Assembly: GCA_950106755.1 (NCBI GenBank)
Contig: OX467082.1
Location: 14,756,001 to 14,820,000, forward strand
Reading direction: 5' to 3'
DNA length: 64,000 bases
Source: Climacium dendroides
Lineage: Eukaryota; Streptophyta; Bryopsida; Hypnales; Climaciaceae
Every line of letters begins with the position of its first letter. The first letter of the stretch is position 1. The position numbers were made by a program, and so were the translations under genes. The notes below the pieces were generated by a model. That model was given only the letters and a program-made list of their open reading frames with translations, did not search any database and was not told the origin of the DNA. This document shows positions 12,060 to 23,844 of this stretch, piece after piece.

Positions 12060-12190
12060 TAGAGAACTCCCTGATATGCTGAGAAAGTAAGAACTGCAAT
12101 TCACAAGCGAGAACTCCCTGAAGCTCTGGAAAGCGAGAACTCCCTGAAGCTTTGGACTATAGCGAACTCCCTGAAGCTTTGGAAAAGCAA
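12060..12190. repeat. Short tandem repeat GAACTCCCTGAAGCT
   Basis: Four degenerate copies of a 27-31 bp unit (GCGAGAACTCCCTGAAGCTT plus TGGA) lie at about 12061, 12108, 12135 and 12163. The minus-strand frame with repeated PKLQGV is an artefact of this repeat. Confidence 0.75.
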
Positions 12191-12949
12191 CAGAAAACCT
12201 CAGCAGAAGCAGATAACGATGCAACTGCAACCCAAAGAAAGTGGCGGCAAAACGAGGGTTCCGAATCAAATTCTAGGCCTGCATCGGTGACACGTCACCT
12301 TGTACCTTTGACTGTGGCCGTGCTCGTAAGCCCGCGTTGTAGTTGATCCGTGTCACCAAGTTGCTCAAGTGCGGGAAGTGGCCCACATTCAATTTCAACG
12401 ACAGCACCTGAATTCAGAGGGTGATAGTTAGAAATCCAGAATTATCGGTGGGGCCCTAAATCATTACAATACAACTTTGGGGCCGTTGCTACAGAAGAAA
12501 CATTAGTGTGCTGGCTGTGAGTAGGCTGGCTTAAATATAATAGGTAGTGAGCAGTATAGTTTCTTAGACAGCCGTTCAGATGGTGAGCAGATTAAGCATC
12601 AACTCAGACAAATTGTGAACACAATACTCAGGAAGAATCATACTCGTCAAAGAAAAACCATGCACTCGTCAAATTTGCGCTCCACACGCTCTTTCTCAGA
12701 CTGACAGCGAGCAGTTATGTTAGGAGCTGCTATTCCATCACAAAGACCTCTAGATTGAGTAGTAGTCCAACGCAAGCCTCAATATGGTCTTCACCCGACC
12801 TGCAATGAGAGTCCAATGCTCGTCCAAAATTGCATTTGTTAGGAACTAAACGGTGTTCATCAATTCATTCGTGTACCTATATTTCTCTGATATGCAAAGG
12901 AAGTTTCACTAACGTCCTCTTTCAACATGGAATTTCTAATTCCTACAAT
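12191..12949. other. Transposon interior, no recognised gene
   Basis: Both strands were read. No conserved protein segment was found between the short repeat and the 3' end of the pectinesterase remnant. Confidence 0.4.
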
Positions 12950-14646
12950 ATTTCTTGGTATTGCGGTCCAAGGTATGTGTCCAGCACCGAATATGAAATT
13001 GTTGCTATACAAGTAAGAAAGGAAGCGATTCTTTACCAACTTGTCAAGGGCAAGTACACATTGTCGTTGAATCGATACCAGGTAGGCATCATGCCAGGTA
13101 ATAACGACATTAGTGACCTTTCCGAAGCCACTCCCTCGGAAAGCTCGAGCAAAGAACTTTATAGAGCCTGTTCCATTAAGAAATACATGAGACCACTAAT
13201 AGATTAAGAGCAAAGTCAATTCAAGCACTCAATCCATTGGCGTACGCACTGTGGAGCCCGATGAATTTACCCAGTCCATGACATACTGATGCAGAGTATT
13301 AACAAATGTATGAGTTTCTGCTGTAATAATATGCAAGAGTCTAGCATAACAATGACAATGTGCATTCAAGTTTGTTGCAATGTCTTACAGAATCAAAGTC
13401 CATCTCTTTCGATACACACAGGTCATGGACTTGTACTTCTTCTCAACAGCACTTGACAATTCACCTGCACAAAACCATGTACCCAACGAAATCATCAAAC
13501 ATCTGCAAAGCTCAACATGGTGACGAAAGCTCAAATCTCACCGCCTACCCATTCACAACCCCGGGATCTGCTGCTGGAGCTGCATTCTGCAACAGTTCCT
13601 GAAATGAATGAATGCATGTTCTCAACTTAGGTCGCACAAGAATCACTCCTTCTCAAGCACAAATTGAAGGTTCTTATCAAGAGAAGCAGTTGACTTGCAC
13701 TCCGGCACTTAATTCCAGACATGACATGCTCTCCACCAGTGATTTTGGCTAAATATCGCCAGGTTTCGACAATTTTTGAGTATAGCAACCGTATACGAAA
13801 CTTAAGGATGTAATGTTATTCAACAAAAGACAATCCTCCAACCTTGAAAACCTTCTAGCTGGATTTTTAGTCATTCGAAGAGGCAAAATGTTCTACCTGT
13901 GTTTTGTTACTCTTGTGAACAATGGTGACCTAGCTTAATGATTGATGTTATGGAGGACAATGCAATTCTGTAGTCAATTTCAAAGAAAGTCATATTGTAG
14001 CTACCGAAGTAACCATAATGATAAAAGCCTGCTCACCACGAAACCAAGGCCTCTGGCGACGAAATTGGGGGCCCAGACTGTGAACGTGGCGCTATCCGCA
14101 GTCCCACTCTTGTTGGCGGTGTTGGAGTTGATAATTGTTTTGACCGTCAATCCAGCTCCTTGCAATGAGATGAACGGCTTGTTGTAAGGGATGATTACTT
14201 TCTCGCTGCAGAAAACATGAAATCCTAGGTCAACCAATTGCAAGAAATTTATGAATTCGCACACTCCAATTTCCTTGACAGTAGCTGCCATTGATTCTCA
14301 CAAAAAATTTCAAACAACGACCTTGGAGGGGGACTTACTGGTACACGCCGGCCGCAATGTCAATCTAAACCCACTACTCATTGTACTCCGGAATACTGTC
14401 GATGGCAGCTTGAATTCTATTGAAATTCGCGTTTCCCGTCTCAGACACATACAAGTGATTTCCTCCGGGATTCACAACTTTCGTGTGATGATCCTCCCTT
14501 TTCCTCAAAGTTTCAGGTTCCACATTTTTATTGCTGAAGCTTCCCCTGACAAATTCTGTGTGGCTTTGACCGGAACAGAGCGAGACAAAGAGAAGCAACA
14601 CGAGGAGATCTAGCCAAAGCATCATCACTCTCTCATGGGGTGCCAT
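12950..14646 (-). pseudogene. Pectinesterase (PME) pseudogene captured by the CACTA element
   Basis: The best preserved parts are exon 1 (14339-14646) and exon 2 (14037-14205). Exon 1 begins MAPHERVMMLWLDLLVLLL, a signal-peptide-like hydrophobic start, and reaches NFNRIQAAIDSIPEYNE. Exon 2 encodes KVIIPYNKPFISLQGAG and SATFTVWAPNFVARGLGF. These match the N-terminal half of a pectinesterase catalytic domain. Exon 3 starts at 13598 with NAAPAADPGVVNG, followed by a stop where the family has Gln (GQAVA). Beyond that only shifted remnants remain, such as FLNGTGSIKFFARAF near 13180 and the C-terminal SNNFIFGAGHIPW near 12970. Exon 1 has stops at 14374-14376 and 14365-14367. Functional pectinesterases de-esterify cell-wall pectin using two Asp and one Arg; those motifs are not intact here. 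Introns are retained, so the copy was taken as genomic DNA. Confidence 0.82.
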
Positions 14647-16235
14647 ATCCAGAATTTAGCACAGATCAACAGAATGATCACAAAGCAAGAGCGCTCCAGT
14701 TAATGCGAGGTGTCAGAATCTCAAGATTAAGAGACGAAGATCCAGTGTCGCAATCCGGACAGTATCGCCATGAACAACTCAACTGCAACTGCAGCGATGG
14801 CGAGCACCTTTTCACAGAAAACCAAGCTGTCAAGCTCTGCAACAATCTGCCACGACACAATCCGTTAGTACATGGACTTACAACTAGATCCAACAAATGC
14901 AAAGGCATGTCTGCACAGCTTTCTCTACAAATTGCCCAAATGCTCAGCTCTACTGCAGTGCCAGAAGATGCAGAGTGATCAAGTACCTCCGAGGTCGTGG
15001 AATTATGAGTCCCTACAAGCGATGGCGTGCATCCAACCTCAGATAATCAACTGGGCTATTCCAAAACTGGCGTCAGCGTGTTTCCAAGTGTGCACGGTGG
15101 AAGGCTATATGGGGTGAATTACAGTGACAATGCCATTATTCTCCAGTGCTTGAATGATTCGGCGGATGCTAAAAAAAGCCATAGCTGTTGCCCGAGTTGC
15201 TGTTGTGCAATAGTGGCCTTGGAAAGGTGCAAGAGCATTGATTGGAATCAACCACACTCCGTGTGAATGCATCTTGGAATCTGATTGCGGCACATCCACT
15301 GCAATGGGGTAGTTCCGGCACAGTCACGGTGGTTGCAGTAACTGGGTGGGTTGTACTCTGATTTGACCTCCATTTGTACTGTAGTTTCAGCCGGGTGAGG
15401 TAAGGTACTGAAGGAAGTTTTAGTTTATGCAAGCTGGGTGAGGGCACAATCAACGGCTCTGAGAACAGCATTCATACAGAAGACCTGAGTATCTTGAAGA
15501 TGAGTGCAGTCAGTGCACACAATCATACTACCGTTACATAACCTCAAGTTAGGGAAGCATCAAGAATTGGATAGGAAGAGCATGTTTTTATCACAGAACC
15601 TTGTTCTTTAGCATGTGGTTCCTTTCAAGATGTAGACCTTTGGTGATGTCTGCTACCGTCAAAGTACAGTCTCGTAATGAAAATAGCATTCTTTGCCATT
15701 CTCGACTCGAAATTTTACGTCTCGTAATAAATCTCGACTTTCACATTAGACGTAGCTTAATCTCAATGGTGGGTGGAAACTACGTATTAAATAAAGGAGG
15801 GCAAGCTATCTCCCATAAGCAAGGCTGGATGATTTGAAGCTATGGTGCCCTTCATTTGAGACCCTTAATTAATCATCATTAGAGAAGATTGAACACAACG
15901 TAACTGACTGTGTCTACCAAAAGCGGGTGTCCTTAGATGAATTAACCATGCATCTCTTTCGGCATATCAATGAATTTTCACTAGGAACAGGGAATAAGGG
16001 AAAATCGGCAAAAGGGAAATCCAAATTTGTGCCACCGAATTACCTTATTGGAGTTGAAGCAAAAATAGGAATCAACTCAATCTAGCAACAATTCAATCGT
16101 AAACCAGGTAAAGACAATCAAGGAACCAGTGTTAATCTCCCGATGCAGCTTCGAGAGCTTCCCACACGCAGACTACAAAATTCTCAGAACCGTGCTAGTA
16201 AAGACACAGCATTCGCACGGAGAAGATGTAATTAC
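14647..16235. other. Transposon cargo of unknown origin
   Basis: No recognisable protein lies between the pectinesterase start and the UPF1 pieces. A minus-strand frame at 15169-15471 is open but resembles nothing I know. The segment may hold the captured gene's promoter and further diverged cargo. Confidence 0.35.
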
Positions 16236-17215
16236 CTAGTTCATCCTTCAAGAGCTGCAGTTTGTACAACTCACTTTTGTCCGTGGTGTCCAACTGATGA
16301 ACCTATGACATCAACACAAATGTACCAAATTCAAATATCTGGAATGAGTAATCGAAACTTCCTTCTCAGACCTAAGGTTAAAACATAACCACAAATCTCA
16401 AGCATGCAAGGTATTGCTGATACTATTTACATTTACACTTGCAAGAACAAGTGAAAGACATGCCAGACGTAACACATCAGCCAAGCACTCAAAGGAGGAT
16501 TTGATTAGTTAAAACAAAGCAAGCAACAAGACTTACTTGGTAATGAAGTGTTAAGTGCTCTACAGGAGAGCTAACTGCTTCTCTTGACTTCGCACACAAT
16601 CTTACAGCTTGGACAAAAGTAACCAAAAAAGTATTTACAGACTTACAACAAGGATGGTCAGCTACATTATTTCCAATTACCTTAATATCCTCAAAGACAG
16701 ACCATGCATAATACCATGTTGAATTTGTAGCTGTACGTCAGAAATAGAACCCAGTACATTATGATTCGTAACCTTTTAACAAAAGTAAGGTGACTCAACC
16801 ATTTCTATGAAGCATTGAGTTCTGGAAGTGCAGGAGTTCCAAATCGCCGTGGCAGTGTATTCCAAACTGTTTGCAGGTGTACTTCATGACCAACAAGACG
16901 ATGATAGATATATCTGCAAGAACAGAGCGTATATCTTAGAGAAAGTAGTTCATGAACTGTGCAACAATAAAACACTTGGGAGAGAACAGTGTATTCATTA
17001 TGGAAAAATTTATAGAATGAATAAATTTCACATAAGAAACCCAAACTCCTCAATAAAAGTATTGAGGGATTACCCACTGATACTCGGTTCATCGACTGCA
17101 AATGTCTTCATCGCAACTTGCATCCGATCAGAACTGTTGCTTTTCCAAACGAAGTCCACACTGAAATTGTGATTCACATGAATAGGTACACCCTGCAAAG
17201 CCCGAGTGTCAAAGA
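16236..17215 (-). pseudogene. UPF1: UPF1 (RENT1) RNA helicase fragments captured by the CACTA element
   Basis: Three exons of the nonsense-mediated-decay helicase UPF1 can be read in order. The first (17074 to about 17215) encodes GVPIHVNHNFSVDFVWKS and AMKTFAVDE. The second (about 16806-16913) encodes YIYHRLVGHEV and NTLPRRFGTPALPELNAS. The third (16236-16302) encodes LDTTDKSELYKLQLLKDEL. Plant UPF1 has nearly the same words in the same order. The 160-bp intron between the first two exons keeps GT-AG ends and the exact phase (SG|YIY). In the functional gene LPELNAS runs directly into the Q motif and the ATP-binding P-loop (GPPGTGKT). Here that exon is missing or unrecognisable between 16303 and 16805, so the fragment cannot encode an ATPase. 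Upstream zinc-binding and downstream helicase motifs are also absent. Confidence 0.82.
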
Positions 17216-17653
17216 AGTGATAATCTGCTTTATTGTCGCTGAGACCTAAACTTACCCATAAGAAAAATATAAAAAAACATCCAAATATTAAAACCACCGG
17301 CAGTTGGATTAGATCTCTGCTTTAAGACAAGAAATACAGTGCACATATACACACACAACGTAAAAACAATTCGAATTTGTGCTTTTCAACGTACACGGAA
17401 ACGAATCACGTCACAAATAAACACTTACAAACGATTTCACAAAGTACAGCAGACACGATTTAGCTGAGAAAGCACCACTTCAGAGCACAGGGCTAAGATA
17501 CTCCGGTTTTTTTCTAAATGCAGATTACAACAAGAAGTAAAACGTAGCAATGAGAAATAAGTAGGCAATAAAAGGACATTATGTACAGTAGATAGAATGG
17601 AATTACTGTTACTCCTATCTTGGAAGTCACATAGAAAGTAGAATGTCGACTCA

Positions 17654-17807
17654 CCTGCTTCGAAATAGTAGTGCAAACTTCGCTATGTGGTTCATTTCGT
17701 GCATTGCAGCCAAGGCTCCAAGAAGACAAGTGAACACAAGCTTGGATCGTGTATCTTTCCTCAATACTATCCCTTGACAAATTTTGATTTCTCGAACCCT
17801 CAGACAT
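17654..17807 (-). other. Exon-like open segment, unidentified
   Basis: A minus-strand ATG at 17805-17807 opens a 51-codon frame (SRDSIEERYTIQACVHLSSW, then SEVCTTISKQ) ending at a good splice donor (CAG|GTGAGT). It lies 440 bp upstream of the UPF1 fragments on the same strand but matches no UPF1 segment I know. It could be the first exon of another captured gene or a chance frame. Confidence 0.3.
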
Positions 17808-18588
17808 CTTTCAAATGTAGCGAAGGAAAGACACACGTAAACCAAACACGACACAAAGCAGGTACAAACATTAAACACACAGAAACACAAAACGAAGCAT
17901 CGGGAAAACTATATGAAAGCTTCCTGGAAGTTGAAAATCAAGGGAACAAGTTTTTCAATCTTCAATATGGAGGTATGTGACTTCGTAAAAAAGTATGCAC
18001 GAGGAATGGAGAGGTTTCGATAATGGGAGAGGGAGAGGGTGACAGATTTTGACAAAAGACGGTCGATTCAATACACAGAAGACTCAGTTTGTACGGTAAG
18101 ATGTTACACTTTGTGCCTCAAGTTTACCGTTTAGTGATCCCAACAGGAAACCCTCTGTCATGACACATGCTTTCTATCTAAGCCACTCCCCGTAATGAAA
18201 ATCGTGTCGGTAGAGGATGGAAACTGTGGACAGAAGTCGCCCCACTTCACCCATTCGTAGTTCTACAAAGCAAAACTGGAGAAGGATAGAAAGTCATTTG
18301 CTCGAGAAGTTGTTGAGGTACGTACAGACTACTTCACAGTTGAAAGGCGTTGGTCTACGTAGCCTCCAAGAGTGACTGAAATGTCTCACCAACAGAAGAA
18401 GGTGAACAAGAGTACTTAGTTTTCATGTTGTATGACGATGATATTCTTTCTTTTGAAGATTTTGGTTGTATTGGAGAAGGTTTAGGGTTTATTCTTCCAA
18501 ACCCTAATTTAGTCCATTTCGAGGATACAAGTGCATTTTGAAACTACTTTTAGTTCCTTTGCGACATTGGAAATTTTGCCAAAGTGGG
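17808..18588. other. Region upstream of tnp2
   Basis: This probably holds the tnp2 promoter and leader. An AACCCTAA-type word occurs near 18480-18520 (GGTTTAGGGTTTATT and CCAAACCCTAATTTAG). I see no gene. Confidence 0.35.
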
Positions 18589-20469
18589 ATGGATAGAGAA
18601 GATGACTACATACAAGTCACAGATGAGAGGCAAAAGCAACTACATGATGACAGACTTTGGGTGAGAGAATATCGGCGAGCTAGGTTTTTAAATTTGCATA
18701 GAATAAGTTGTCCTTGTTGTAAATGTCAAGGTCGCAGGAAGTGGATAGTTCCCACTGTAAGGGAACATCTAATCCGAAACGGCAGAGATTCAAAATTTCG
18801 AGTGTAGCGAGGACCTGGGAGTCTGGAGACATCAGACGAAGAATGGGAGGCTGGTTTCTGGAGTTCAACAGAAGGTCGAGCAATGCAGGTCGATAATCAA
18901 GTGGACACTAGGAATATGCTGGACAATTTATTTGAAGACGTTGAAAACTCAGAGCCCATGGAAGAACGGCTCCATGACATAGAGGGCATGGAAGAACGCT
19001 TGCATGACACAGTAGTGGAAGCCTTTACAGTAGCAGACAATGTAACCAACGCATGCAACTCTAGACCAACTATAGGTGATGACTTGGAGGTCGAAAATGC
19101 ATTGCCGCAGGAAGAATTGGTAGGTGATACAAATGAGCAACCAGAAGTTCAAGGTCAAAACAATTTTGATGCCGACATTTTGGAAGAGGCTTTGCATGAA
19201 TTATATGAAGGTGCTCAATGTACCAAGTTGGCAGCCACCATCCTTATCATGAACGTGTGCACAGTCCATGGGGTGAGTAACAATTTTGCTGATGAATTAT
19301 TCACTCTTCTCCAAGGACACATTTTGCCACAGAATAATACGTTGCCTAGGAATTTTTATGCAGCTCGAAGACTAACAGGCAAATTAGGATTGGCTTACAA
19401 TAGCATCCATGCATGCGAAAAAGGATGTGTACTGTTTAGAGGAGAACTTCAAGGTGCTATAAGTTGTCCAAAGTGCAATCGTCCAAGGTACAGGGATCAA
19501 ATTAGAAAGAAGTTTCCGGTGAAAGTTTTGAGGCATTTTCCTATCATTCCAAGATTGCAACGCATATTTCGTAGCCCAACTCTCTCGAAATTGTTGCTAT
19601 GGCATTTGGAGAATGGAAGCAATCGTCCAGGGGGAGACAATCTAGTGCGTCACCCATGCGATTCAAAAGCGTGGCGCCACTTCCATGAAAATGTGGACCC
19701 AACCTTCGATGAAGACTCGAGAAATATCCATTTTGCTCTTGCTGCAGATGGAGTAAATCCTTTCAAGCAGACTCGTTCAAGTTGGTCTACTTGGCCAGTG
19801 ACCTTGCTAAATTATAATTTGCCGCCTTGGTTGTGCACCAAATTTTTTTTTATGATGTTAGCTTTGTTGATTCCTAAAAAGCAATCTATAACTGCAGAAG
19901 TATTTGATGTGTATCTGGAACCCTTGGTGGATGAATTGCTGGAATTGTGGAAAGGAGTGCCAGCATATGATGTTGTACAAGAAGTTGGTGCCCGCTCTTT
20001 CAACCTCAGAGCAGTTCTTATGTGGACAATTCATGACTATCCAGGATATGGCACGGTAGGAGGATTTGCGCACCAAGGCTATGCAGGGTGTCCATGGTGC
20101 GGTTCTGATTTAGGAGCAGAGCATTCAATGGAGCTATGTAAGGAAATTTATCAAGGGACTCGCAGATGGTTGCCTACTAATCAACCTTACCGCTCAGAGC
20201 GTATGAAGGATCACTTTGATGGAAAAGTGGAAGTGCGAGGAAGACCCAAAATTGTATCTGTAGAAGAACAGTTGGAATATGCAGAGCAGTATAAGATTTG
20301 GAAAGCAGCAGGAAATAGAGACGAAGCTCCAGGGGATCCGTCCAAATTGCATGGAGTGAAGCGGTCTAGCATTCTTTTCAGGTTGCCGTACTGGAAGGTG
20401 AGTTGCAGTAGTCTTTCAAGTCGAATGACTAAGTAGCAAACTAGTAGTACCATTAAAGTGTCAAGAAGA

Positions 20470-20705
20470 ATGACAATGGATTACTTGCATTTTAGTTGTA
20501 TTATAGTCGCTTATCAGTCGTATCTTAGTTGCACATCAGTTGTACTGCAGTCGCATATCAGTTGTGTTTTGGTCGCATATCAGTTGTGTTGTAGTCGCAT
20601 ATTAGTTGTGTTTTAGTCGCATATTAGTTGTGATTTAGTTGCATAGCAGTTGTATTTTAGTCGCAAACCAGATGTATTTTAGTCGCCTGTCAATTGTGTC
20701 ATATT
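20470..20705 (-). repeat. AGTCGCA/AGTTGTA array inside tnp2 intron 1
   Basis: About a dozen units of the form AGTCGCATATCAGTTGTG lie in the first intron. The motif equals the subterminal repeat in its right-hand orientation. Confidence 0.75.
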
Positions 20706-21869
20706 CGTTTTGAGATGCTTATAAAAAGCGTTTGCAGTGAACACTAAAGTGCCTACATTGTATGAAAGTCTTGTTGCATGCTGTTTGAAAGAGAGATGAA
20801 GTGATAATAAAAGCATTTGGTAGGGAGATGTACAAGTGAATGTGTCTTTCCATGTCCGTTGTCAATCCCATACTAACTACTCAAAGGCTATTTATGTGAC
20901 CAGAGGCTTCTCATCCGCTATACACTAGATGTCATGTACTGCGAGATGAATCTTGCCAAGAATTTCTTAAAAACAATAAGTGGAAAAAAAGATACGGTGA
21001 AGGTGCAACGAGATCTTCAAAGGAGAGGTATACGAAAACATTTGTGGTTGATACCAAATCCTCGTAGAGTTGGTAAAATGTTGAAACCTGCTGCTGGATA
21101 TGTGCTCTCTGAGAAAGAGTACGAGCAATTTGCAGACATTATTGCCTTTGTGAAGCTTCCTTCAGGATACTCCTCATCATTTGGGAAGCATATAAAGGCT
21201 AAAAAATTTGGAAGCCTCAAATCACATGATTATCATGTGTTAATGCAGCAATTGATGCCATTGGCATTGAGGGGTCTATTGAAACCCGGACCGTGTATGG
21301 CCGTCATGCGGATTTGTAAAGTATTCAGGAGAATATGTACGAAGGTTTATAACCCAACAGACTTTGAGTCTCTTCAATTAGATGTGGCTGAAAGTATGGC
21401 ACTACTAGAGATGGAGTTCCCACCGTCTTTTTTTGACATTATGACACACCTTCCATATCACCTAGTCCAAGAATTAGACTTGTGTGGCCCTGTTAGCACA
21501 AGGTGGATGTATCCAGTTGAAAGGTATATGAAAACATTGAAGAATTATGTCCGGAGTATGGCTAGACCAGAGGCTTGCATGGCAAAAGGGTACTTGAAGG
21601 AAGAATGCTTTGGCTTTGTTACAAAGTATTTGCAAGGATTTGATGTTGTCAAGAGGCGCGTCTAGGATGCAGAGGAGGAATTTGGTGATGCTGAAGAAGT
21701 TCTAGAGGGTGCGGGTCGACAGTTTGTAATGTCTACTACACTGCGGGATGCAGCACATAATTATGTACAGAACAATGTTGCCATTTTGGAGCCACTTGTG
21801 AAGTAAGTTGCACTAGCCTGTTCATCTTTTATAATCTGATTAGTAGAACAAAGATACGGAAGTTCAATG

Positions 21870-21995
21870 CAATTGGTTGCAGTAGCAGAGATGGAACTAG
21901 AATGCAATTGGTTTTAATAATCTTGTGCAACTATCATGCGACTATAATGCAACTAAAATGCAACTACCGTGCAACTACCAAGCAACAATAGTGAT
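21870..21995 (+). repeat. Short GCAACTA array inside tnp2 intron 2
   Basis: Several copies of TGCAACTA and TGCGACTA occur in the second intron, in the left-hand orientation. Confidence 0.65.
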
Positions 21996-22830
21996 TGTCA
22001 GGTGTCCAAGGATGTCTTCGGTGAGCATTTGCAGTTGTATCTAATTAGGCTACAACAAATTGTAACAATGTTAGTTTTAACTTCTTTCATGCACTTGCAA
22101 TAAGTGGAAGGAGGATTGTCAAATGGATTCAAGCACCGCACCACTTTATGTGTGGATAAAAACGGTTGTTCGCAATAGTGACATTGATGCACACAGTCCT
22201 GAAGATAGAGATAAGATATTATTATCCACAAAACCATCGCAAAAGGCACTTCGATATTCTCGTATGAAAGCTTTTGGAAACCATTTCAGGGTGGATGACG
22301 ACGCATCCAACCAATTTCAAACATACGACTGCAGGGTTGCATCTGTGTTCCAAATTCCAGCTTCTGATCTTCAAGATGTGTCAGGTCACTATGTTGGAGT
22401 ACTAAAAGATATTTTGAAATTAGACTATGGGTCTCTTAGGAACCCTGTGATACTAATGTGATGTGAATGGGTGAAGAAAACAGACAATCGACGAAATGCA
22501 ACATACATTCAAGATGAGGCTGGTTTTCTTGTAGTGAACTTCCGCCACAAAATGCGTATGATGTTGGATCCTTTCATATTTTCAAGCCAGGCAACCCAAG
22601 TGTTCTTTGTTGATGATGTAAGGAAAGAAGGTTGGAAAGTAGTATTGCATAAAGAAGCTCGTGCTCGACGACAATTTGTAGACACATCAGATGTATTCGT
22701 GAGTACCAATATACAAGCTTCTGGTTTAGCTACTCCAGAGGATGTGCCTCCTCTACCTACTGTTCCATCTTTGGTTGGAGCTATAGAGTTATCTGCAGAG
22801 GATAGTCTCTTAGCATGTGCAAGATATTGA

Positions 22831-23200
22831 CACCATTTATTTCCAAGAAAATGGTGATTTTTAAGTTTGAAAGTTTCTTTGTATGTTGTATCCTTCATTT
22901 CAAATAGACTTAATGCACTAACGCATGCAATTGTCTGCCCTCTATTAAAGAGAAAAGCGAGTAGAAATGAAGTGAACCTTTATAAATTATAGATGAATAA
23001 TATCACAGAGGTATACTTATTTGATCTTATGAAGTGTGCAGCTTGAATGGCTCTAAACCAGCTTCAAATACAAAAATCATAGGTTGCATCTCATAGTGAA
23101 CTCATAGTAAACTTACAATCACAATTGTCTAGCAAAGTAAGGATGCAACTACAACTTATACGAAATAAGTACTAAAGCATTTTGACTAAGAACTCTAACT
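22831..23200. other. tnp2 3' flank
   Basis: AT-rich DNA follows the tnp2 stop and probably contains the 3' untranslated region. No further gene is seen. Confidence 0.35.
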
Positions 23201-23224
23201 ATCTTTGTTTTGTAATCAAACTAT

Positions 23225-23844
23225 AGTCATTATGTTGTTGAATTTTAGTCTAATTGTAGCCAAAGTCTACTTCTTCTGTAGTGGAACCGTAGTTGTTTTT
23301 TAGTTGCATTGCAGTCTTCTTGTAGTTGCACTGTAGTCATTTTCTAGTTGTATTACAATTGTTCTCTAGTTGCATTTCAGTCGTTTCTTAGTTGCACTAT
23401 AGTCGATTTTCAGTCATGTTCTAGTTGCATTGCAATTGTTTTCTAGTTGCATTTGAATCGTTTTTTAGTTGCACTGTAGTCGGGTTCTAGTTGCAGTATA
23501 GTTGATTCCTAGTTGCATTTGAATCATTTTTGAGTTGCAATGTTGCCGTTTTTAGTTGCAGCATACTAATTAGTTTGTTTTCTGTAATTGGAGTGACTAC
23601 ATTTTTCTACGGTGGACTCCACTTCGTGGATAGCTGTCTACATGGACAACTGCGATGAATATTGGATGTAGAATACCTCCTGTCTGTTCTTCTGTTACAG
23701 TATCGTAACCCTACTCTTCATTTTCCAACTACTTTGCGACTACAACTACATACACGTCAAATTTGATGCAAATACAGAGGGCTACAGTCGCAGTACAGTT
23801 GTATAGGACACATAGTCGCATCACAGTCGGTTGCAACGGACACG
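23225..23844 (-). repeat. Right subterminal AGTTGCA array
   Basis: About twenty copies of TAGTTGCA, often in TTTTCTAGTTGCATTGCAGT-like units, run to about 23570. More AGTCGCA words follow next to the end. The motif is the reverse complement of that in the left array, giving the symmetric layout of CACTA subterminal regions. Confidence 0.85.

Larger units (their letters stand above)
18589..22830 (+). pseudogene. tnp2-type CACTA transposase, three exons, three stops
   Basis: Exon 1 runs from ATG 18589 to 20397. It contains the N-terminal zinc-knuckle-like CPCCKCQGRRKW module and WE-rich acidic linker, then the catalytic-region words HACEKGCVLFRG, CPKCNRPRY, ADGVNPFKQTRSSWSTWPV and GFAHQGYAGCPWCG. 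Exon 2 (20904-21802) carries LLIRYTLDVMYCEMNLAKN, KSHDYHVLMQQLMPLALRG and VSTRWMYPVERYMKTLKNYV, the DUF4218-type region. Exon 3 (about 22102-22830) carries FQTYDCRVASV and the DUF4216-type GVLKDILKLDYGSL. Donors are GTGAGT and GTAAGT. Stops sit at 18805-18807 (where FRVWRGPG is expected), 21663-21665 (RRVWDAEE expected) and 22459-22461. The protein would cut CACTA ends if intact; this copy cannot encode it. Confidence 0.88.

Noticed and set aside
12033..12269. Minus-strand ORF with repeated PKLQGV
   Set aside because: It is a translation of a short tandem repeat.
8508..22461. Stops corrected by U-to-C RNA editing, as in organelles of some non-seed plants
   Set aside because: The sequence is nuclear-type with spliceosomal introns, and TAG for conserved Trp would not be repaired by such editing.
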